Positions 57,825 to 64,000 of a stretch of DNA of 64,000 bases are shown piece after piece (position 1 is the first letter of the stretch; the number at the start of each line of letters is the position of its first letter). The notes beneath the pieces are model-generated. The model saw nothing but the letters and a program-made list of their open reading frames with translations. It had not been told where the DNA came from and made no database searches. Origin of the DNA: Prochlorococcus marinus str. AS9601 (lineage in GTDB: Bacteria; Cyanobacteriota; Cyanobacteriia; PCC-6307; Cyanobiaceae); NCBI RefSeq assembly GCF_000015645.1, contig NC_008816.1:496001-560000 (forward strand), written 5' to 3'. The translations under genes and the position numbers were made by a program.

Positions 57825-60407
57825 TTAATCGACATTTATCTCTCCATCAACTAGATAAATATTAATCTCGTCTTTATTAAGGTAATGATTATTCAATATA
57901 TTATTTGAAATTTTTGTCTCAATTTGTTTTTGAATAATTCTTTTTAAAGGCCTTGCACCATAGGCATGATCGAAACTATTTTCGACAAGTTGGTTAATTG
58001 CCTCATCCGTAATTTTGAATTTTAAGTTTTTTTTGTTAAGTCTTTTTTCTAAATGTTGAAGCTGTATTTTTGCAATTTCTTTTATGTCATTTAATTCTAA
58101 ATTATTAAAAATAACTATTTCATCAAGTCGATTTAAAAACTCAGGCTTGAAAAATTTTTTAATTTCATTATCTACAACTTTTTTAATTTCATTTGCATCT
58201 TCTTTTCTAACTGATAAATCATTTATTGATTGACTTCCTAAATTACTTGTGAGAACAATGATTGAATTTTTGAAATTGATTGTACGACCTTGACCATCAG
58301 TAATGATTCCATCATCAAGAACCTGTAAGAGAATATCTAAAATATCTTTGTGAGCTTTCTCTATTTCATCTAGGAGTATTAATGAATAAGGATTTTTGCG
58401 TACAGCTTCAGTTAGTTGACCGCCTGATTCGAAACCTAAATATCCAGGAGGCGCACCTATAATTTTGCTCACTGAATGCTTTTCCATATATTCAGACATA
58501 TCCAGTCTTGTAATTGAAGAATTTGAATCGAATATTATTTTGGCTGTTACTTTACTTAGCTCTGTTTTCCCAACACCAGTTGGACCTAAAAAAAGAAAAC
58601 TGGCTAATGGTTTGCTTGGATCATTTAGACCAGTCCTTGATCTCTTAATGGAATCTGCAACAGCCCTAATTGCACTATCTTGACCAATAATTTTTTCTTT
58701 AAGGATTGACTCGAGGCTCAAGAGTTTATCTTTTTCTGACTGGTTTAAGTTCTGTACTGGAATAGAGGTCCACTTTGAGACAACTTCTGCAATATCATCA
58801 AAAGTTACCTCTTGTCTTAAAAGACTTGTATCTCCATTTTTTTGGGAATTTACTAAAGACTCACTTTTTTCTTTCAATTTTTTTTGCAAAGAATTTAAAG
58901 TTCCAAATTCTAATTCTGCTGCTTTGTTGAGGTCAAAACTCCTTTTGGCTTGGTCTATTTGCAATTGAACAGATTCAATTTCTTCTTTTATGGTGCTAAT
59001 CTCGTCAATTTCATCTTTTTCTTTTTTCCATTGAGCGCCTAATTCTGCCTGTTTATCTTTAAGGGATATAAGTTCATTATTGATTTTTTTTAATCTTCCT
59101 ATAGAAAAATCATCCGTTTCTCTTTTTAAAGATAATTTTTCCATCTCAAACTGTAGAACTTTTCGATCAATTTCATCAATTTCTTCAGGTTTGGAAGTTA
59201 TGACCATATTTAATCTTGAGGCTGCTTCATCGATTAGATCTATTGCTTTGTCAGGAAGAAATCTATCGTTAATATATCTTTCGCTAAGGGTTGCAGCAGC
59301 AACTAAAGCATTATCAGAAATTCTCACACTATGATGAACTTCGTATCTTTCTCTCAATCCTCTTAAAATTGATATAGTGTCATTTATTGAAGGAGCATCA
59401 ACTTTTATCTTTTGAAATCTTCTTTCTAAAGCAGGATCTTTTTCTATATTTTGTTTATGTTCATTAATAGTTGTAGCACCAATACATCTAAGTTCTCCTC
59501 TCGCAAGCATTGGTTTTAATAGGTTGCTTGCATCTAAAGAACCTCCACCAGCGCCAGCGCCAACTACCGTATGAATTTCATCAATAAAAAGAATAATCTT
59601 ACCGTCTGATTTTTTCACTTTCTTTAGAATATTTTTTATTCTTTCTTCAAATTCTCCACGATATTTTGCTCCAGCTAAAAGTGAACCCATATCTAATGAA
59701 ATTAGTTTCCTATCTTGTAGCGCAGAGGGCACATCGCCATTAATAATTCTTTGAGCTAAACCTTCTACAATGGCTGTTTTGCCAACCCCAGGTTCTCCAA
59801 TAAGAACTGGATTATTTTTTGTTCTTCTACTCAATATTTGAATTGTTCTTCTAATCTCTTCATCCCTACCAATAACTGGGTCTAAAATTCCATCTCGTGC
59901 AGATTGAGTTAGATCAATACCATATTTTTCCAAAGACTCATTAGAACTGTTAAATTCATTATTTAATGCCGGATCTGACTTCATTTTCTTTATAATTTCA
60001 AGAAATTCTGGAATACCTTTTTGATTTAAAATTTGAAATCCATAATTATTATCATAAGTGAAACAGTAAACTAAGTGTTCTGTTGATATCACTACATCAT
60101 TTAAAGTATTTTTGATATCATTCGCCTTCAAAAATATTTTGTGAAGAGTCTCACCAATATATAAATTATCTTGTTTATTTTTCATTTTTGCTTTCGCATT
60201 TAATGAAGAAATTATTTCCCTCTCAAGATCTTTTAGATTTACATTATTTTTTTTTAAAATATTTTTTGTAATATTGTCCTCTTTAATAAGAGCTAATAAT
60301 AAATTATCAGCGTCTACATTTTGTTGATAATTTTTATAAGCAATTTCTTTGGCGACAATAAAACAATCCCAAGCAGAATTTGAGAATTCGCTTGGAACTA
60401 TTTTCAT
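57825..60407 (-). CDS. clpB: ClpB-type disaggregase chaperone
   Basis: This 860-residue Hsp100 ATPase has an N-terminal repeat domain (about 1-150), a first AAA+ with Walker A GEPGVGKTA near residue 205, a coiled-coil middle domain (about 405-525), and a second AAA+ with GPTGVGKTE near 605. The C-terminal domain includes GARPLKRIIQKQIE. It works with DnaK to recover aggregated proteins. I start at ATG 60407, one codon after an in-frame TTG. The N-domain differs from typical E. coli ClpB, but the ATPase core is clear. The downstream side faces the QueD-like gene. Confidence 0.95.
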   Translation of the reverse strand: MKIVPSEFSNSAWDCFIVAKEIAYKNYQQNVDADNLLLALIKEDNITKNILKKNNVNLKDLEREIISSLNAKAKMKNKQDNLYIGETLHKIFLKANDIKNTLNDVVISTEHLVYCFTYDNNYGFQILNQKGIPEFLEIIKKMKSDPALNNEFNSSNESLEKYGIDLTQSARDGILDPVIGRDEEIRRTIQILSRRTKNNPVLIGEPGVGKTAIVEGLAQRIINGDVPSALQDRKLISLDMGSLLAGAKYRGEFEERIKNILKKVKKSDGKIILFIDEIHTVVGAGAGGGSLDASNLLKPMLARGELRCIGATTINEHKQNIEKDPALERRFQKIKVDAPSINDTISILRGLRERYEVHHSVRISDNALVAAATLSERYINDRFLPDKAIDLIDEAASRLNMVITSKPEEIDEIDRKVLQFEMEKLSLKRETDDFSIGRLKKINNELISLKDKQAELGAQWKKEKDEIDEISTIKEEIESVQLQIDQAKRSFDLNKAAELEFGTLNSLQKKLKEKSESLVNSQKNGDTSLLRQEVTFDDIAEVVSKWTSIPVQNLNQSEKDKLLSLESILKEKIIGQDSAIRAVADSIKRSRTGLNDPSKPLASFLFLGPTGVGKTELSKVTAKIIFDSNSSITRLDMSEYMEKHSVSKIIGAPPGYLGFESGGQLTEAVRKNPYSLILLDEIEKAHKDILDILLQVLDDGIITDGQGRTINFKNSIIVLTSNLGSQSINDLSVRKEDANEIKKVVDNEIKKFFKPEFLNRLDEIVIFNNLELNDIKEIAKIQLQHLEKRLNKKNLKFKITDEAINQLVENSFDHAYGARPLKRIIQKQIETKISNNILNNHYLNKDEINIYLVDGEINVD

Positions 60408-60473
60408 CAATCAAAATTTGAATATGACCGTAATAAATATTAAGTCAAAAATGGTTTTAACTATTTAGAGGAT

Positions 60474-60824
60474 TTATTCAACAATAACTTTACCTACCAT
60501 TCCAGCGCCTCTGTGTGGCTCGCAATAGTAATCATAAGTTCCAGCAGTATCAAATGTCTCTCCCCAAGACTCTCCTGGAGCAAAAGCTAGGTCCGCATGA
60601 CTTAATTCCTCATGCCCATCAAAAACAGCATTGTGAGGGGCAAGTTTATTATTGACGAATTTAACTGTATCACCAGCACTAATGGTTACTGTACTTGGTT
60701 CAAATGCAAGCATTCCAGCATCCGTTCCGAGTTTTACTTCAACAGTCTTAGCTGAAACTGATGAAATACCAAGACCTAGAGTTAAAACTATTGCAAATAA
60801 CCCTGCAAAGATTGAACGTAACAT
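60474..60824 (-). CDS. petE: Plastocyanin
   Basis: This 116-residue precursor has an N-terminal signal peptide ([19 protein letters not shown], cleavage likely after VSA at residue 25) and a mature blue-copper protein. The Cu ligands are H64 (LAPHNAVFD) and C101, H104 and M109 ([13 protein letters not shown]). It carries electrons from cytochrome b6f to photosystem I in the thylakoid lumen. Prochlorococcus relies on plastocyanin for this step. The mature part ends VGKVIVE, the standard end. It is on the same strand as clpB but 66 bp upstream of it. Confidence 0.97.
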   Translation of the reverse strand: MLRSIFAGLFAIVLTLGLGISSVSAKTVEVKLGTDAGMLAFEPSTVTISAGDTVKFVNNKLAPHNAVFDGHEELSHADLAFAPGESWGETFDTAGTYDYYCEPHRGAGMVGKVIVE

Positions 60825-60883
60825 AATAAAAATTTGCTTATCTTTATATATTACAAGGCTTTGGTGACCTAACTGCGAGAATT

Positions 60884-61867
60884 TTAATTGTTATTACAGC
60901 TTGGTAACTTTGATAATCTTAAAATATCATTCAGTGACTTGGCATAACTTTTAAGTTTGAAAGTCTCAGGATTAGTGATGGGGACATGATTAAAGTCATA
61001 TTTTTTGATACTGAAGCTATCCCAAGGAGTAGTTTGGATCGGGAGAATTCTTAATAATATTTTTAGAATTTTTTTTGTAAGCGGTATCGCAAAAAATCTC
61101 CTCATATTATGTCTTTTTAACAGTGTAATTATGGCATCATCAATTGAAATGAATTTTTGACCTAGCACAAATTTTCTAAAGCCTTTGTATTGCTCTTCTT
61201 TATGATTTTTAATTAGAAATCCGCAAATCTGGGCAATATCATTTGCGTGTATAAAGTGAAATTTAGAATCGAGTTTTAAAAATCTTGCTAACCAAAGCCA
61301 TTTCCCAATTTCTTTCAATCCACTAGTTAAATAACTCACAGGATATTTACTTTTTTTTCCAAGATTCCCTCCAAAAACCAGGGTAGGGAAAACAGCGAAT
61401 GTTTTTTCTGCAAATGAGCTTTCTCTAAGTCTCTGGAAACATTCGTATTTTGTTTGAATGTACTCTGTTCCATAAATCAATGATTCCCTCATTAATTCTG
61501 TTTGGGTATCAAGAATACTAGCTGTTGAAAAATAAATAATCTTTTCTAACTTTTCAATATCAAGCATTTCTAGTAATTCTTCAAAAGCTTTAATATTTAC
61601 TTCATATGCTCTTTTTGGATCTCCCCAAGCTGTAGCAGTATGTATTAGGTAATTAATTTGACTAATTTCCTTTCTATACCTATTTGATTCCCTAATATCG
61701 CACACCATTAACTTGACTTTTTTATTTTCTTGAAAAGAAATTGGTAACTTATTTTTGTCTCTTACCATAAGATAAAGCCTGAATTTTGTGTTTTTCAAAA
61801 ACCAATCAACTAAATATTGGCCAACACATCCATTAGCGCCTGTTATTAATAAGTTTTTATATGCCAA
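60884..61867 (-). CDS. NAD-dependent epimerase/dehydratase family protein (extended SDR)
   Basis: This 327-residue protein has the nucleotide motif [15 protein letters not shown] (residues 6-20) and a later catalytic Y/K in [11 protein letters not shown] (Y..xK). The extended SDR fold continues with [15 protein letters not shown] and [13 protein letters not shown]. The substrate is not told. A nucleotide-sugar, sterol-like or chlorophyll role is possible. It follows hemE on the same strand by 8 bp, so it may be co-transcribed, and its C-terminal 60 residues are basic. Confidence 0.87.
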   Translation of the reverse strand: MAYKNLLITGANGCVGQYLVDWFLKNTKFRLYLMVRDKNKLPISFQENKKVKLMVCDIRESNRYRKEISQINYLIHTATAWGDPKRAYEVNIKAFEELLEMLDIEKLEKIIYFSTASILDTQTELMRESLIYGTEYIQTKYECFQRLRESSFAEKTFAVFPTLVFGGNLGKKSKYPVSYLTSGLKEIGKWLWLARFLKLDSKFHFIHANDIAQICGFLIKNHKEEQYKGFRKFVLGQKFISIDDAIITLLKRHNMRRFFAIPLTKKILKILLRILPIQTTPWDSFSIKKYDFNHVPITNPETFKLKSYAKSLNDILRLSKLPSCNNN

Positions 61868-61875
61868 GACTTTGA

Positions 61876-62916
61876 CTAGTAAGTGAGTTTTTTCCCATGT
61901 TCAAAAAATGTTTGAGCATTTTCTTCTGGAGTCCCAGGTAAAATCCCATGACCCAAATTAAGAATATATTTCCTGTCTTTAATTTTATTGAAAGTATCAT
62001 CTATCCTTTCTTTTATTGATTTTTTGTTTCCGAATAAAATGCCAGGGTCAACATTACCTTGAATTCCAATTCCCCTGGGGATTCTTTTACAAGCCTCTTC
62101 AATATCTACTGTCCAGTCTAGTGAAATTATATCTACTCCAGTTTTTGCCATTCTTTCCAGTACCCCAGCACTTCCTGAAATGTAAAGAATTATTGGTGTT
62201 TCAGGGTATTCCGCTTTTACAATTTCAACAACTTTTTTTTGATACGGCCCAGCAAACATATCATAATCTTGTGGGCTTAGTTGGCCTGCCCATGAATCAA
62301 AAATTTGTACTACTTGCGCTCCAGATTTTATTTGATATTTAAGATATTCACCAATAGATTTTGCAAAATGATCAAGAAGTTTATGAAGTAAATCTGGTTC
62401 ATTAAAAGCCATTGATTTTATTAAGGAATAATTCTTACTGCTTTTACCTTCAACTACATATGCAGCAAGAGTCCAAGGTGCGCCAACAAAACCTAAAATA
62501 GTTGCCTCGTTATTTACATCTTTTTTTAGTGAAGAAAGAACTTGCCCAACAAAGCTTAAACTCTCGCTTGGATTTAATTCTCTTAAATTTTCTACCTGAT
62601 TAAGAGTTCTTATTGGGTCCTCAATAATTGGACCTTTACTTTCTATTATTTCAAAATTTATGCCCATCCCTGGAAGAGGTGTGAGAATATCTGAAAAAAG
62701 GATCACACCATCCGGTTTGAAAGCATGAAAAGGCTGCATTGAAATCTCATATGATAGTTCTGGATTTTCAGACCTCTCTCTAAAGCTTGGGTAACGCTCC
62801 CTTAAATCTCTATAGATTTTCATATATCTTCCTGCTTGCCTCATCATCCATACTGGAGGCCTATTTACTTTTTTACCTAATGCGGCAGAAAGTAGTAGCG
62901 GTAAATCTTGACCCAT
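61876..62916 (-). CDS. hemE: Uroporphyrinogen decarboxylase
   Basis: This 346-residue enzyme takes uroporphyrinogen III to coproporphyrinogen III, shared by haem and chlorophyll synthesis. It has the signature [12 protein letters not shown] near the N-terminus, [27 protein letters not shown], and the C-terminal [16 protein letters not shown]. The length is normal. It is followed by the SDR gene on the same strand; a 116-bp gap separates it from glgB with no feature I can support. Confidence 0.97.
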   Translation of the reverse strand: MGQDLPLLLSAALGKKVNRPPVWMMRQAGRYMKIYRDLRERYPSFRERSENPELSYEISMQPFHAFKPDGVILFSDILTPLPGMGINFEIIESKGPIIEDPIRTLNQVENLRELNPSESLSFVGQVLSSLKKDVNNEATILGFVGAPWTLAAYVVEGKSSKNYSLIKSMAFNEPDLLHKLLDHFAKSIGEYLKYQIKSGAQVVQIFDSWAGQLSPQDYDMFAGPYQKKVVEIVKAEYPETPIILYISGSAGVLERMAKTGVDIISLDWTVDIEEACKRIPRGIGIQGNVDPGILFGNKKSIKERIDDTFNKIKDRKYILNLGHGILPGTPEENAQTFFEHGKKLTY

Positions 62917-63032
62917 TTTTCAATTCGATATTTAAAAAAAAATTAAAATCCAACTTAAAAATCTTACAATGTAAAGCAGAGCAAAAGCGTTATGTGAACA
63001 TTTATATGAAGCACTAAGTTAAATGAGCCTTC

Positions 63033-64000
63033 TTATTTTTTTGATTGATGTTTGAATATACTCACGCTTAATGGGGGCAAAGCAAGTTCTAGAGCATTTT
63101 GATAATCATGAATATTGTAATTTATAGTTTCTTTACCCCCCAAATTTCCTTTGTTACTGCCCCCGTATCTAGAGCCATCTGAATTAAATATTTCTCTATA
63201 GAATCCTTCCATAGGAACACCTACTTTGTATGACTCATGAGTATTAGGTGTAAAGTTAGCAACAACAACAAGCCACTCATTAGTATCGTTTTCTCTTCTC
63301 ATGAAACTTATAACCGAATTAGATTTGTCATTACAATCTATCCATTGGAATCCATAAGGATCAAAGTCATTTTTCCATAATGCAGGTTCATTTTTATAAA
63401 GAACGTTTAGGTCATCAATCAAGTTTCTGATACCTTTATGGGGTTCAAATTCTAGTAACTCCCATTGCAGATCATCCCAAACATTCCATTCTTGTCTTTG
63501 CCCAAATTCCATTCCCATAAATATTGTTTTTTTACCAGGGTGGGTCCACATATAAGTTAGTAACGCTCGAGTATTTGCATATTTCTTCCAGTCATCGCCA
63601 GGCATTTTATGCAAAAGATGACTTTTCCCATGGACGACCTCATCATGACTAAGTGCAAGCATAAAGTTCTCTGTATAGTTATATGTAATTGAGAAAGTCA
63701 CACTATTTTGATGGAATTGCCTAAACCAAGGATCTATTTCAAAATAATCAAGCATATCGTGCATCCATCCCATATTCCATTTCAAGTTAAACCCTAACCC
63801 TCCCATGTCAGTTGGTTTGGTTACCATTGGCCAAGTTGTTGATTCTTCAGCGATAGAAAGTGCACCTGGGAAGTGTTGGAAGAGTACATGATTAGCCTGT
63901 TGAAGAAATTTAACGGCTTCTATATTTTCATTCCCACCATTTTCATTGGGTATCCATTCTCCATCAGGACGTAGATAATCTCTGTAAAGCATGGAAGCTA
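63033..64000 (-). CDS. glgB: 1,4-alpha-glucan branching enzyme, 5' end missing
   Basis: Only the C-terminal 321 or so residues lie in the window. They carry the GH13 region [65 protein letters not shown] and the C-terminal beta domain ending VSIFKHQ. The catalytic Glu is in AEES and the transition-state Asp in SHDE. The N-terminus, with the first catalytic Asp, is beyond 64000. It makes glycogen branches. The gap to hemE upstream shows nothing else. Confidence 0.96.
   Translation of the reverse strand, partial: ASMLYRDYLRPDGEWIPNENGGNENIEAVKFLQQANHVLFQHFPGALSIAEESTTWPMVTKPTDMGGLGFNLKWNMGWMHDMLDYFEIDPWFRQFHQNSVTFSITYNYTENFMLALSHDEVVHGKSHLLHKMPGDDWKKYANTRALLTYMWTHPGKKTIFMGMEFGQRQEWNVWDDLQWELLEFEPHKGIRNLIDDLNVLYKNEPALWKNDFDPYGFQWIDCNDKSNSVISFMRRENDTNEWLVVVANFTPNTHESYKVGVPMEGFYREIFNSDGSRYGGSNKGNLGGKETINYNIHDYQNALELALPPLSVSIFKHQSKK

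Noticed and set aside
62787-63017. Plus-strand frame of 76 codons between hemE and glgB
   Set aside because: It lies mostly antisense to hemE and has no protein-like pattern.

Overview
The window reads as a piece of chromosome from a high-light-adapted Prochlorococcus, a marine picocyanobacterium. The evidence is a very low GC content (about 30% by eye), intergenic gaps of only a few bases, an alpha-carboxysome operon with form IA RuBisCO, both light-dependent and light-independent protochlorophyllide reductases, PsaM, plastocyanin, NdhL, a ferrochelatase with a C-terminal CAB-like helix, and the acyl-ACP reductase / aldehyde-deformylating oxygenase pair. I do not assign a strain. Almost all of it is ordinary core genome. 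I see no IS element, prophage, CRISPR array or rRNA.

Layout. 1-5.8 kb: a two-domain histidine phosphatase (cut by the left edge), a CPBP membrane protease, a small one-TM protein coupled to ftsI, and transaldolase. 5.8-10.2 kb (minus): an FAD reductase, frr, pyrH, cobO and a tyrosine recombinase. 10.3-13.8 kb (plus): hemH, ilvB and a secreted SNase-fold protein. 13.8-16.7 kb (minus): an S1-domain protein, a Tab2-like protein and a PgeF-like protein in tight overlap. 16.8-22.2 kb (plus): creatininase-like protein, ado, aar, accA, an SDR and folE. 22.2-25.5 kb: trpF, a degenerate site-2 protease, a lipoate-ligase-like protein, psaM and a small membrane protein. 25.6-30.5 kb: por facing chlL, chlB and chlN.

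30.6-40 kb is the carbon-fixation block: a small unknown protein, csoS1D, an ITPase on the other strand, then csoS1-cbbL-cbbS-csoS2-csoSCA-csoS4A-csoS4B and the acRAF assembly factor. A strong hairpin-plus-T-tract sits between cbbS and csoS2 and a smaller hairpin between cbbL and cbbS. These could set the ratio of RuBisCO to shell proteins. The 327-bp leader of csoS1 carries a duplicated 14-nt motif.

40-64 kb: ridA, gloB, hisG, an ABC exporter with a GNAT enzyme, two glycosyltransferase-fold proteins, dnaA, a GST-like protein, glutathione reductase, a CaCA antiporter, pyrC, tRNA-Leu(UAA), ndhL, a DUF3007 protein, trpA, an AbrB-like regulator, a YCII-like protein, an HTH protein coupled to a YkvA-like protein, a group 2 sigma factor, hisIE, a QueD-like protein, clpB, petE, an extended SDR, hemE and glgB (cut by the right edge).

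I found no clearly undescribed multi-gene system. The best leads are an FtsL-like protein coupled to ftsI, a PgeF gene that appears to start at ATT, a site-2 protease homologue that has lost a zinc histidine, the stand-alone core tyrosine recombinase, the QueD homologue with a rewritten metal motif, and the RNA structures and repeats of the carboxysome operon.
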